Source: Fragilaria crotonensis (Eukaryota; Bacillariophyta; Fragilariophyceae; Fragilariales; Fragilariaceae). From it: 64,000 nucleotides of DNA. Of the stretch, positions 25,159 through 37,273 are shown piece after piece; within the stretch, counting starts at the first letter, position 1, and each line of letters begins with the position of its first letter. Made by a program: the position numbers and the translations under genes. The notes beneath the pieces are model-generated. The model had not been told where the DNA came from and did no database searches. It was given only the letters and a program-made list of their open reading frames with translations. The DNA lies in assembly GCA_022925895.1 (NCBI GenBank), contig JAKSYS010000001.1, forward strand, positions 62,001 to 126,000. The letters are read 5' to 3'.

Positions 25159-26533
25159 GCGTTTAGTGGATTTCAGGAATTGTGTTCTCCATAAATGGTT
25201 TGCTGGAACAGCGAAACGGTACAGGTACAAGGTAGTACGTGCACATAAAAATGCATGCGCCCGAATGGAAACGCTTGAGTTTAGGCGGTTGTGAGCAGGA
25301 ATATAATCATAAAAAATTTAGAAGATGTTTATCGATGCTCTCATCCAAGTTGTGTAAATTATAACGATTGTTGATCTTTGAGACAGCGATGAAATGCGGC
25401 GATCCGACATCACATTATTCCGGTACTGCAGAACAGGCAGTTGTTAGACGGTGAGAACAGAGTACAGAGCTCTGTACAGTACAAGTACAGGGTAAAGAGT
25501 GCTGATACTAATACTATTACGTACACGTGATCAGTGGTCTCGAGAGCGTCTATGCGGGCATGTTGAGGCTGGAAACAAGACGGTCATGGACCTGAAAAGT
25601 GCCGACCACCGTGTTTGCGTGATGGGTGATGAAATGAACTCTACGCCATTGAACGGCACTCGCCTACAGTAAGTTGAAGCATCGCCAGCTCCAGAAATCA
25701 AAATTCTCAACGCCCTATGCGTATTTAGATAATCAGATATAATTGTGTCGTAGCCAATAAAAAATGTTAACTCGGACATCGATGGTCTCAGAAGGGGCCC
25801 TGAAAATTTGCTTAGACGCATGCCCATCGGTACAATTTTGTTGTAGGTGTTCTGTGCTTCGGAGTTTTAAAGGATATCCTCGTCCATGCTACGGTGATAT
25901 GCTATTAGTCTATTTTCGTAAGATAGAATGCCACCCAGTGGCCGTGAGGACAGCAAGGCGTTCTGACATAAAGCATTGAGTGAGGGTTCGTGACTGCGTA
26001 ATCCCAGAGGGATACGGCTATGAGCGGCTTTGCCAAGTGAGGGAGGTCGGAGGCCCAACTGTAGGAAAAGTACCAGAACGACCGTCGTGAATCATTCTCT
26101 GGACCGTGCCAGTCCCATAATTCGTTTGACTGCAGGGAGGTTGGTAACACTTGGAATACAGTAGGTTGCACAAAAACGCAAGTCAACATATTTCTTATCT
26201 TCCAATACGTCGTCTTCACCTCCGCTCGCACCTCTTGTCGTGTCAAGCCTATCCACCAAGTCAGAAGACTCATCGCAGAAGCTGTAGCGGCAACTGAACG
26301 GTCATTACGGGATTTGTTCGAGTAGTCGGTGCAATAGTTCTGTTGTCTGCCTACGGTGAGCACCTACGCCGAGCATACTCGTGAACCTGCCCACGTCTCT
26401 ACGTGGCCCTGTCCCGTCGTGATTTAGCCTGCTACAACTGATTGCCAACTCCACTGCATCATTTTCACTAAGCATTGCATCTTGCCACTGGTGGAGGGAA
26501 ACTTCAGTTCAAAATCATTTACGAATCAAGAGT

Positions 26534-27607
26534 ATGCCAAATTTCGTACCTGACATTAACATGGATGATGACAATGATGAGGTCCCACGCCTCAAACTGG
26601 TCCGGATCGCACCACTCAGGTCACAATTTCTCTTCCAACCCTCGCGCTGCGTATCGCAGCGTCGGTGGTGGCCAATCTGTAGCGTCAGATGGCGACATCT
26701 CTCAAAGAGATAGGGAGCGGAGGGACGATGCAGCGAATGCGGGTGCAGACGCATGAATTCAGAATAGACAATCAGACTGGGCAATTGAGGAAAGTTCCTC
26801 TCACAGTGGATTATGAAGTACACAGAGGCCGTTGTCTGTTCTGCTACCCCATCAGTCACCAACCCATACAAACCATGGACGCAGCCTTCCGGTCCACGAG
26901 GTCGATCAATACTGTATCATCCGCAGGGTCGTACCCCGGAGCTCAAGACCGGACTATGTTGGCTCCAATGCCTCCGCAGCAGACGCCTCGACAGTTAGTA
27001 ATCCTGCTGTTGAGGACACTCTACGTAACTTTGACAACGAAGGATGTGATCTCCTGAAATTCTCTCAGCAATGAGGCGCTACCCCAACGAACGCAGGATT
27101 CAAGAGAAGGGGTGTGAGAAGCTTTGGATTCAATCCTGGGATGACGAGAATTCCGCAGCCATTGGCCGAGTGGGTGGCATCTCAACCCTACTGCACGCCA
27201 TGGCCTCCTTTCCAAGATCACAGCGTCTCCAACAATCAGGTTGTGAAGCACTGCAGAATCTCGCACTCAACGAGTTCAATCGCGAGGCCATCAAAGAGCA
27301 TGGGGGCATCAACACTGTCGTGCAGGCGATGAATAACCATCCTGACATTGTGGGAGTGCAACAATGCGGTTGCACGGCCCTGGCGAATTTGGCGGCGTCT
27401 GCGGAGAACCATCTGGATATCGCCAATGCTGGCGGTTTGCACGCCATCATGAATGCTGCACAGCGGAATCAAGATGAAGAGACTGTTTTAAGGGCAGCCT
27501 ATCAAGCGCTCCGGGCCATGGGCTACGATCCCAACCGACACGGCCAACAGCAAAGACAACAACAGGATGTAATTCGATTGGACCAACATGGATTCCCCAT
27601 CAACTAG
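26534..27607 (+). CDS. Armadillo-repeat protein
   Basis: About 355 residues. The clear part (27071-27607) has consecutive ARM-type helices: RRIQEKGCEKLW, IGRVGGISTLLHAM, RLQQSGCEALQNLAL, IKEHGGINTVVQAM, VQQCGCTALANLAA and IANAGGLHAIMNA. It ends in a Gln-rich tail. Upstream lies a low-complexity N-terminus and a segment HEFRIDNQTGQLRKVPL followed by HRGRCLFC, an arrangement I associate with diatom ARM proteins. The frame changes about three times before 27071. The last change, near 27056, is an A-run one base too short (LLK then ILSAM). These are probably assembly indels, so the exact start is uncertain. It probably acts as a protein-binding scaffold. No partner is suggested by the neighbours. 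Confidence 0.7.
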
Positions 27608-28505
27608 GATCGTGGAGCGATGATCCGAGCTTGTGCCGTAGGCACGAAAACGTGGAAGTCATGTTTATCGACTGAAAAGTATGTGAACTAATAGGGTAAA
27701 TACTAAATACCACTGGCGAGTTGAGCTCGTTCTACTTGGCCCTTTGCCTGCATCTGGTAGTCCATCTTATTTGATCCACCTCGAAACGTTCGGTTGACTC
27801 TACTAGTAGCCGTACTTCAGACACATAGGAAATTGACACATGGACACCTCGCGAACGAAGGTTCACGGAGTACGTACAGTACAAGGTACCCTTCTTATCA
27901 GAATACTATGCAAGTATGCAAGTCAATGATTGTACAAGCTACCAGGTACTGGAGTACTCCGTAGTACGTAGTACGACTTGTTTTCTCACACTGAACCCTA
28001 ATTACTAATTACACACGTATGACCTGGTCACACGTTTCGGTGAGAGAATCGTTGCAAGTTTCAAGATGTCGTTGCTTCGTCATCCACCAAAAACTAAGAA
28101 TTGGCATTTCTCTAAGACAGTCAACACATCCGAGGTCATTTTCGTTCTCGAGTCTCACATGGTTTATAGGTCGAAAGGGCGGAAGCACTCCAGGAGTTCT
28201 GTACCATCACTTGTGAATTCTTCGACACTAAGTAATCCAGTTCGACATGTCTGAATGGAAGTTTGTTGGGAATCTTGTAGGAGTAATCAAGAACGACGTG
28301 GTCAGAGGTCATTACCATGGTAACAAGACTAGTAGAAAGAATCCTACTGATAAATAGTAGTATGAAACACTCGAGTAACCGACGGATTCCTTCGTTATAT
28401 GCATACATATAGCAAGTGTACGTTCAACCTGGAGAAAAAGGTACAAGTACCCATGTACTACAATTTACGTTCCAACCAGTATGAATACTACCGGTAGCGT
28501 ACTCC

Positions 28506-28796
28506 ACATCAGTACAGAGGTACACATAGTACGTTGTACATCAGTACAGAGGTACAGTACATCGAGACGTTCTGAAACAGTACACGTAGCTACGTTCACA
28601 GTACCACCAAACCCACCCAGAACCCATACGATCTACAAGACCTACCGTAGTACTGGAGTACATGGTTCTACTACTACCGGTAGCAAACATCTACTGTCAC
28701 TATGATTTGCCCACCCAGTTGAGCTTAACCCAATGGGTTTGGGTGGGCATTCCGTCTCTGCAGTACATGGTACGTTTTACATCAGTACAGAGGTAG
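28506..28796. repeat. Three copies of ACATCAGTACAGAGGTA
   Basis: Near-identical 17-bp copies occur at about 28506, 28538 and 28779. Two are accompanied by GTACGTTGTAC. The copies are unevenly spaced, so they are not a simple tandem array. Confidence 0.75.
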
Positions 28797-28824
28797 AGTA
28801 CGTTGTACTCCAGTACTCAAAAGA

Positions 28825-28900
28825 TCCGATTAGGTTAGTAACATACTGAGGGCATCCTGATTGGTACGCGCTGACGTCACGTTGGTGAAACCTAATCGGA
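28825..28900. repeat. Perfect inverted repeat enclosing TGACGTCA
   Basis: TCCGATTAGGTT at 28825-28836 and its exact complement AACCTAATCGGA at 28889-28900 enclose 52 bp. The enclosed sequence contains the palindrome TGACGTCA (28872-28879), a bZIP/CRE-type site. It could be a small transposon remnant or a regulatory hairpin. No flanking target duplication was identified. Confidence 0.6.
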
Positions 28901-29126
28901 CCCGTAGATACACTGCAGATCGAATCATAAGGCTTCACGATCGATACCCCATGGCATGGGTAACACGAGGATCGACATCATGCCTTCCACCAGATTTTCG
29001 AGCAAGGAAGACGCAACAAAATACCATGTCAGATTGTCCTGTTTGTACTAATCCATTTAGGCGACCTATGGCAGAAGTTTAAATATGCAAACGAATCTCG
29101 ACCAAAACAGGCTGATAGAAACAACA

Positions 29127-30507
29127 TTATGCCTCTACAACTTCAGGGGCGAACCCAGCCTCAGCAGCAATCATGGATGTGCTTTCGGAGTGAATGGCGT
29201 CGACAAAGGCCTTGACCAAGTCAGGGCTCTCTTGACCCCCCAAACCTTCTCCCAGGTTAGCAATCAAACGCTGGGTTCCTAGCTCTTCCAGCATTTCCTT
29301 AGCAGTCGCTTTGACAGTTTCAACGGTTTTGCCGTTGGCAACAATCAGCTCTGCTGGGTCGTAGTTGCCCTGGATTGGCACGTTCTCACCGAGAACAGAT
29401 CTTATGGAGCTTCGATCTACAGAACCATCAATGGTGACAACATCGTAACCAAGTGCCGCAAGTTTGTCATTTGCGTGGCTAGCCCCGCGAGCAAATCCCA
29501 TTAGCGGGACATTTGGGAAACGGAACTTAATTTCCTTGGCGATAGCTGCAAGGCAAGGCAGAGCAAAATCGTTAAACTCCTGTTCCTCAATCATCATTCC
29601 CATGGCCTCAAAGACTTGTAACATGTGAGCTCCAGCTTCGACTTGGGCCGACATGTACTCGATGACAATTTTAGTCAAGGTTTCCAAGAGACGAGTCGAC
29701 TCTGCAGGGTGCTCCTTCAGCCACTTCATACCAATATCCGTGTTTTTCTTAGAAGAGCCACCGACCATGTAAAATAGGAGTGTCCAAGGGGCAGCTGAAA
29801 ATCCAATGAGCGGGATGTCGATGCCTTCTTCGGCCATTTTCTCTCGAATGAGCTTCACACTGCGCATGACGTAGCCTAACATAGCATCGACATACTCTGT
29901 AGTCATTTCTGAGGTTTTGGGAATGCGGTGCTCGACCTCCAGAGGCTCAGCCAAAGGGTTCGGCACCTGGATTCCAACGCCACCAGGCATGATGACATCG
30001 ATCTGGAGCGCCTGCGCGATGACCAAGATGTCTGAAAACAAAATGGCTGCATCAAGATCGTACCTTCTAATTGGCTGCATTGTGCACTCAGCGACATCCT
30101 GGAAGCGAATGTGGTCAGCAACGAATTGAGGAGACATAGGATAGTCGGCTTGGAACTCGCAGGCAGCCGAAACCCAATTAATCATGGCTTACCTCTGGGT
30201 AAGATAGCATATCCAGAAAGCTCCGACCAACCTCGTCCTTGTAGGCTTTGTATTCTGGAAGGTGACGACCGGCTTGACGGAACAACCAAACGGGTGTCCT
30301 TTCGACGTCCTCGCCAAGTGCTGCCCGAATCATTAAATCATTTTTGGGTCGTTCTGGGCTCGAGTACGAGTCCTTGCGATGAAACTCCCCCAAATCCAAC
30401 GAAATCGCAGCGTACAATGAGACCTTGTTCGTAACAAAGGAAGGGTGCTGAGGGACAACAAAGCCCGAAACTTGGGCCAACGCCAAGACTGCAATGGGTA
30501 GACGCAT
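29127..30507 (-). CDS. UROD: Plastid uroporphyrinogen III decarboxylase
   Basis: This enzyme converts uroporphyrinogen III to coproporphyrinogen III in heme and chlorophyll synthesis. Two exons (30193-30507 and 29127-30098) separated by a 94-bp intron give 428 residues. I chose the ATG at 30507 because it starts a signal peptide ([16 protein letters not shown]) with an ASAF-like SGF-VVP site, which predicts the plastid. Two earlier in-frame ATGs exist. Family motifs are clear: [16 protein letters not shown] (N-terminal substrate-binding Arg residues), [13 protein letters not shown] (conserved Asp), the MPGGVGIQ loop, GFSAAPWTL and the C-terminal GNYDPAEL. Length is normal and the gene is uninterrupted. 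Confidence 0.95.
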
Positions 30508-30729
30508 GCCGCTGGGAGGGTCGGTATGGCCTGGGTATGTTCCTTTTTCCGCCATTCCCCGCCATCCTCCATGTGATGGCCTGGGCATACGTCACACACA
30601 GCTTACACTTGGAATGGATCTTTCTCAAAAAGTGACAACCAATATTGCATTTTCAAGTATTGACAGCATATAAATATTTTAAAATCACTTCTCAGAATTG
30701 TAACTGACTTCTGCACATCATTGCGATGT

Positions 30730-30801
30730 GATCGGCTGGCTCAATGGCAGAGCATCTGTCTTCGGAACAGAAGGTTACGGGTTCGAGTCCCGTGTCGGTC
30801 T
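30730..30801 (+). tRNA. tRNA-Arg (anticodon UCG)
   Basis: A 72-nt sequence folds into a complete cloverleaf. The acceptor GATCGGC pairs with GTCGGTC with two G-U pairs. The D-stem is GCTC/GAGC with GG in the loop. The anticodon stem TCTGT/ACAGA has loop CTTCGGA (anticodon TCG), and the T-arm is ACGGG-TTCGAGT-CCCGT. There is no intron. A TTTT run a few bases downstream is a suitable Pol III terminator. It would decode CGA. Confidence 0.93.
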
Positions 30802-31019
30802 ACACTTCTTTTGCATTTTTCCTCTACAGTACTCTCCAATCATGCCAGGCCGTGAGGGTCTCGCCAACGGAATGCAATTTTGATTGTGATGAAAATTCGC
30901 GCCGGCCGGGGGAGAAAATGTTTCCGTCAAGAAACAGGCTGGCAAAAAATGAATAAGCAGGCACGAACGTAATTTTGAATTTTGATGACATACGCAACAC
31001 CATTTGCTAATGAAAACAA

Positions 31020-31285
31020 ATCTGCTGACAAAAACAGGATCGGGTGACGACAAAGTCTGGTTTAGAAAGAAAAACTTCTGATGATGGAAACCTCCTGAAA
31101 AATCTGCTTGGATTACACAAAAGGTGATTGTGACAAAAAAAGTGCCATCAAGTGATAGCGATGACTCCCTCTAAGTATTATGTTGAAAAAATAAGAGACT
31201 GCTGACTTGAGAAATCTGCTGACAAAAAACAAAGCTGCTGATAACTGACAGAATATGATGACAAAAAAATATCTGCTGACAATGA
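31020..31285. repeat. Degenerate TCTGCTGACAAAA repeat cluster
   Basis: At least five imperfect copies of (T)CTGCTGACAA followed by an A-run occur, near 31021, 31197, 31215, 31233 and 31272. Shorter relatives (GATGACAAAA) lie between them. Spacing is irregular. The pattern suggests an old, decayed tandem array. Confidence 0.6.
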
Positions 31286-31336
31286 AAAACCTTGCCGGCT
31301 CAATGGATCAACACCAATTCTAAAAACTCTGCTTCA

Positions 31337-31359
31337 TGCCAGCCAGCCCCAGGCTGGCA
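31337..31359. repeat. Short perfect hairpin
   Basis: TGCCAGCC and GGCTGGCA form an 8-bp stem with a 7-nt loop. No gene ends here, so a terminator role is not suggested. Confidence 0.55.
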
Positions 31360-31365
31360 CGCACA

Positions 31366-34300
31366 TTTCTATGGCCTCAAATTTACCGTTTACCCCCAGA
31401 AGCGTGCTTGGGCCAGACCTCCTGCAAGTGAAGAGTGAACATAGAGATTTTTCATACGGAGTATTTTGGTACTATTCCATACTTGCATGCCACTACCATG
31501 CATATGGTAAAGGTTCTGAGTTCTGAGACCAAACTGCCATGCGGTAATTTACTAAATAAACATTACAGTACCAGGTACAAGTGGTTGTAAGGTCCGACCA
31601 TAAGGCTTGCAGTCCATGTTGAGAATGTTTTAGCTAATGAACAGACAAACTTTGCTCACTGCCTCCAAACTTTCAAACCTCGCTTGCCTCGTCAATGTGC
31701 TTTGTGCAAATCATTTTGTACTTCTTGTTGGGGAAATCTGCTTTCAATTTTTGTTAAGACTTTTGTCTCTGTCCAAAATGAAAAGGAATGGTGGTCTGAC
31801 AATGCCATCTGTGTCTGTGTCACCATATCCCTTATCATCAATGATTGGACTTGCCTTTGTTTTCAACAATTCAAAGCACCTATCCTCATTCCCTGCTGAC
31901 CAATGGGAAGATGTCTTTGCACCGCCCACTAAGGACTGATGCTCTATACTGAGTCCCTATGTGTTCACTTATTAGTAGATTTGCAGCATCCAACGATACC
32001 ACGGCCAAATAAACTTCAGCGCCACATTCATCATGCCAGGAAATACATGGAGATTGACAAGTTTCATGTCATCCTCCCCACTTTACCCAATCACAGAACA
32101 AGGATTTCTTCTTTCTATGCCCTCAAGAAATGGAAGGACCATTCTTGAAGCTCTTCATGACTGCATTCCTCATGCTTCTGGTCTCATAGCCTAGAGCCCT
32201 GTAAGCTGTCATGTATGAAACAACCATCATTCCCAACTTTGTTGCAGCAGTCTTCATGACATCTGCCGCTGTTGGCAGTCCCTTCTTTGTGCAAACAAGA
32301 ACCGGATTGATAACATCCTCAAGCACTGTGATCATCATTTACATTGTCGCCCCCCCCCCTGCAAGGAATCACTTTGTCTCTTTGTTCGTGGTGGCCGCCG
32401 ATGTACCATCATTTGCCTTGGCCGGACGTCGTGCCTCTGCCAGTGACGTCAACACCGTGATGGCATCGCTGAGGTCACTGTCCGACCTTTGCCTACGTTT
32501 TTCAACCGACTGGGACTTCCTTCCTTGACACTCAACTCGCTCACTACCACCAGGCCAAAGGTAGTAGTATCCCTAGATGATGCTTCCATGCAATAGTGAA
32601 AGCATTCATGCACATCCTGGCTTGTTGTTCCCCACTCAGTACCACCACTGCCACCAGAAAAGACCGTCGCAAGTCTACTTTTGGTGATGTTCTGTTGCGT
32701 AAACATTTCTGTTCTGATGTCTTAACCCTCAGTGAGGTTTAGCACAAGTACAACCCCCATTGCAGATACACTGTAGTCGATTCCATTAGTCTGAATTTGA
32801 CAATTGTCATAATGCATACGCCCAATCACCGCATCATCCATGTCCATGTTTGTCCTTGTGAAGAACAAAACTTTTCACGAAGAAAAACACATCTTTCACT
32901 ATGCTAATGACATTGTGATTAAGTTGGTGTGTGTAGCATTTCAGGGAATCATACAATAATAAAGTTGCAAAAAATCTCATGTGGAGGAGGAACAGTCCAA
33001 GCACAGCACAAAAAATGATCACCCAACACAATCAGGATGAGGAGCCTGACAATAGTATATGATCCGAAACATGCTTTCATCTTTTGTTTCTTATTGTTGC
33101 AATGTCCACCACATTGGGATCATCTTTGATCAAATTGTTGCATGACTCCAAGTGAGTGTAGGTGCCAAGGCTTCCGATGTGGGATGAGTTCGTGGAAACA
33201 ACTTGCGGTGGCGACAGATTGCTCTGCAATGTACAGTCCAACAGCATAGTGCTCAACCAACCATTATTTGAAAGCACAGAGGTGTCCTTGCTGCTTGGTG
33301 ATATCCATGCTGAAAAGCAGGGTTTGTTGTTGGGAAAATGTGTCTCTTTTCTTGTGGTTTACTATTGTGTGAAAGACCCATGTGTGGTGGCAGTGCCTCC
33401 TGCCAAGAAGTATTTCAGCAAAAAATGCAACAAAAGCACAAGAAGAGGAATTTCTTTTTGTCAAGTCCAAAAGTGTTGGCACTGCACTCAATCGCTTCCC
33501 CTTCTTTTACAGAGTCAATTGTTCCACTGGTCACAATTTTGCAACCGCATTTTGTGAAGCAGTTTTAATCCGACAAGGAATGGCAAGGTTGAGAAACGTT
33601 GCATGCCCTTACAATGGATTGTGTATGATTTGGCTGGTTCATTTGGACTCAACAATGATTCTGATCGTTCAACTGCCATCATGCAGTTGCCTTCTTTGGA
33701 CGGCATATTAGTGATGCATGGATTGGTTTCTGCATACCATTTGGAATTCATCCTGGTGGATGTGATCTGTAACCACGCCAACAAAGGCTGCTGCATCAAA
33801 AGGTACTTCTGTTACCTTGGGTTTTGATGATGTTGCTTGGTGCCAGAATGCAAAAGAATTGAAGATCTGCATGATGTTAAGGACCAGAACAGGTACAGGA
33901 CTCTCCTTGCCTCGCTCCTTCCTCCCGGGGGCGCGTGTGTTTTATGCCACAAGGGACTGGTGCAGAAAGTCAGGAATTGAAGACTCCCGGAATGTCATGG
34001 ACATGAGTTGGTTTCGTCTAAAGTTAGAGCATGCGCCCTTACTGTCAGACTTTTGCTTCCAGTTTGGCAAGGATGGATAAGTGAAGAGATGCACTTGCTT
34101 TCCATGACAAGTGCAAGGTAGCCACCGTCAAGAATGTTTTTGCATGGAAAATTGTACACAATCCTGCCCTAACAACAACATTTTCTTGTGAAGTGTTCAT
34201 GTAAACACAATGTGCCGATCATGAAGGCCCTTGTTGGATGCCACCTGACTTCATTGTGGGCTCTGACTTGGGTGGTGCCCACATGCTGACCGCATGCAAG

Positions 34301-37273
34301 AATGCAATTGGTGCCTTGTCAACTCTAATTCCACCCGGTGGGTGGTTGTCAATATGCTCCAGGCTCCAGGATGCTTGCAGCTTAACATCCCAGATACTTG
34401 CTGGATAATTGATCCTTAGGAACACCGAGTTGTTAACATCATTGTGGACATTGCTCTGACAGGGTCATGCACCATTGATAGGAAATCTTGATGCATCCCA
34501 CAAATTGTGGTACTGACATCTGAACCAGCATGACTTTGACGGTTCATTTGAAGCAATTGTGAAACATAGCTCTCTTCTGCATCAGCAGGTAACTCCTGTT
34601 GGCATGGCAAGACAGAACTTGGGGAATGTTGGGATGATGACAACTCAGGTGCTACTTGAAAGAATGAGTACTGTTGGCTGGGGGTGCAGCTAACTGTAAG
34701 GTGCCTCATCCAGTACTAAGGAGCTTTGTTACAGCCTTTGCAACTGTTGGTGTGTGCTGTTTTCTCGATGTGCTGTCTGTCGTTCAACACATGGAAGCCG
34801 ATTCATCCCTTCCATCACTCCGATGGGTCGGAATTGCAATGGCGGCCTCTGGGTGGGATACACAATTGTTGATGTGAGCGTGGACCTTGGAAATGCGTTG
34901 AGGGGTTCAGTGTGTGGACAGAGGAGAAGCCCGGTTTTGCATTGAACAGGTTTTTGTCCTTCCCAATTTTCGTGAAAGGAGACTGTGAGGTTTGGAGTAT
35001 AATGGCATTGCCATGAAGATTTAACATGGGACAGCCATAAGCTGGGACGCACAGCATGTCATGTGACATTGCACATCAGTCTCTCTGCCTGATGGGGCAG
35101 GCAGATGCAGCACCGGTTGCTTCAGGTTGGACTGGCTTGCATCACTTACATGCCACCTTCACCGCGGCAAAGGAGAAAGTTTGGTTGATCTCGTGCTGCA
35201 GGAAATTGTGTGAAGGAAAATGTCTCCCATGGACCTTCCGATGGCAGGTGGCCTAAGAGACTATTCTAAGAGGTGAAGAACAGGAAGGAGGAAAACTGCC
35301 AAATGACATGGCAGGGATATCTCATCATGACCATGATGACAGCAATAATGAGGATGGAAGGTGCATTTATCACTGTATTGATCGTGAGCTGCAGTGGCTG
35401 GATGTGCTTTTCATACCAGCAATACAGTCACTATGACCAGCACAAAAGTACTGGTACTGACAATCAAGAAGTCATGCAAACAAGCAATCAAGAATTCATA
35501 GTCACAAACAATCAAGGTCTGGTGTCAAGGATGACATATAGTGTAGAAAGCTGTAGACAATGATAGGTGGTAGTTCGGTTGGTAGTACTGGTACAATTCC
35601 CTGTTGCTTACTGCCTTGGCCTGAGTGGAAGTCTGAAGGCCAAACTAGGAGTATTTAGTACAGCTGCTGCAACTCCACAGGAAACAAATCCATCGGTTAC
35701 ATCAGTGCATGACGAGTGCAAAGTAGCTGCAGAAAAATTTGTTGGCAGAGGTGCTGACAACTTTTGTATGAAGACAGATATAGGAAACATTTGAAGGTCA
35801 AACCTTTCCCTCTCGTGAATACCAAGGACTTGTACTGGAGCACATGAATTGATGGAAATTGCAGGATGGCCTGCTGCAAATGCTTGAATAGTCTTGGGAT
35901 GGCACGAGCATTATCCTGCAGCAATGCAATTGCTTAGTGGAATGACATCTTCCGAATTGGTATATCCCTTACAAACCAAGGACTTCATTTCTTCATTGCA
36001 CAAAAGAAAAGGAATGCTATGGTACAACAAGAATGGTACATTCCATCAGGATTTGGCGTGCAACATTTGTGACAGACTCTTTTCCATTAACAATGACACC
36101 CTCTCAAGAATCAATGAGTATTTGTAAATGTGGTAAAGAAGGCTAGAAAATCTCCAAGGCATACCCGTATGGCATGCCTAGATACAAAATGACATTGTCG
36201 TAATGTGAAAAAGCAGTTTGACATGTGACATGTTGGGAGGCTACTGTGGTGCTGTCCTCAGAAGGTCACCATGTGTCAGCAAATCAGATAATTGTCAGGA
36301 TGAACAGCATTGTCTGCTGAGGAAGGAAACCAAGGAGATTGTCGTCATGATTACTCTATATCGAAGAGTTGCCAAAGGAAATGCAGGTAAGAGGCAACAA
36401 AGGACCATCACCTGGGATACCGATGGATCTGCTGGATGTGGCGGCTGCACACAAAAATGTAAGCCAAGTTGGTCAGGGAAATCCAGAGGACAAGAATAAA
36501 TGACTGATATTTGCAGGTAAGCGGAAGACACAGTTCCATCGGAAATATAGATTGCAGTTCGTGTGGAGGAAGGTCAAACTTCAGGCTGCTAATAAAATGA
36601 GTGTGGATGATGCGCATGTGCAATGGACCACTCACAAGAACTTTTATCAATTGTTGAAAAACATGAAGCAAGATCTCAAAGCGCTGATCTTGTAGTTGAC
36701 CAGGAGGTGCAACGTGGTTGGTGATCTGATTTCTGAGTCAGACTTTAGGTCTGATATCAGGTTATAAACATGGATGAAACTCATCGTGACCTCTCGATTA
36801 CTGGAGACTGGAGACGATGCAAGCCAAGATACGTCATTCATCACAACTGGCTTGAGGGAGCAAGCAAGGTGCGCTGACAAGCATATGCGACTGCCTGATT
36901 CTACATGGGAGGTGTACCACCAGCCAATCATGGCAATATTTGAGGACACCTTGCAAGTGAAAATGGAGTGGCTTTAAGGTCATCCAATCACCTCACTGCC
37001 GAATTCGAACGAATGAAACAAAAATAATCACGCCCACTTCGAAAACACGCATCCGTACAAGTTTCGATTTAAGCTCCCTTTCAAATTTGGTTGTGCGATG
37101 TGGATTGCAGCTGCGACAAGTTCTTCAGAATTCCATCCCCGGGGTCGTGCTGACTACGCCTGGTTATTCGCCTCATCAAATACATGGTTTAACTTGTTTG
37201 GAAAGTTATAGGATGTTGAGCCGGGAGTTTACGCAAAACATGGCGGTAAGCGAAGCAATGGAGGCCATTGCAT
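31366..37273. other. Decayed, gene-free region
   Basis: About 5.9 kb in which all six frames are broken into pieces of at most ~130 codons, with no domain I can name. Short coherent patches, such as around 31.7-32.1 kb and 33.4-33.8 kb, hint at eroded coding sequence, probably old mobile elements. They do not match the DDE or copia proteins found elsewhere in the window. The word TACCAGGTA occurs at about 31569. Confidence 0.5.

Larger units (their letters stand above)
23362..26533. other. Intergenic, no gene supported
   Basis: About 3.2 kb of non-coding DNA with two 7-bp arrays and several TAC/GTA-rich patches, including the palindrome CCTGGTACCAGG at 24809-24820. A minus-strand frame at 25905-26363 (152 codons) shows no domain, and I do not support it as a gene. 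Confidence 0.45.
27608..29126. other. Intergenic with short dispersed repeats
   Basis: Downstream of both the armadillo gene and UROD. It is rich in GTAC-containing words, with TACCAGGTA near 27940 and three copies of a 17-bp repeat around ATCAGTACAGAGGTA. No gene is seen. Confidence 0.5.

Noticed and set aside
25905-26363. Minus-strand frame of 152 codons
   Set aside because: It has no domain, presequence or intron pattern, and it lies in a TAC/GTA-rich gap. I cannot support it.
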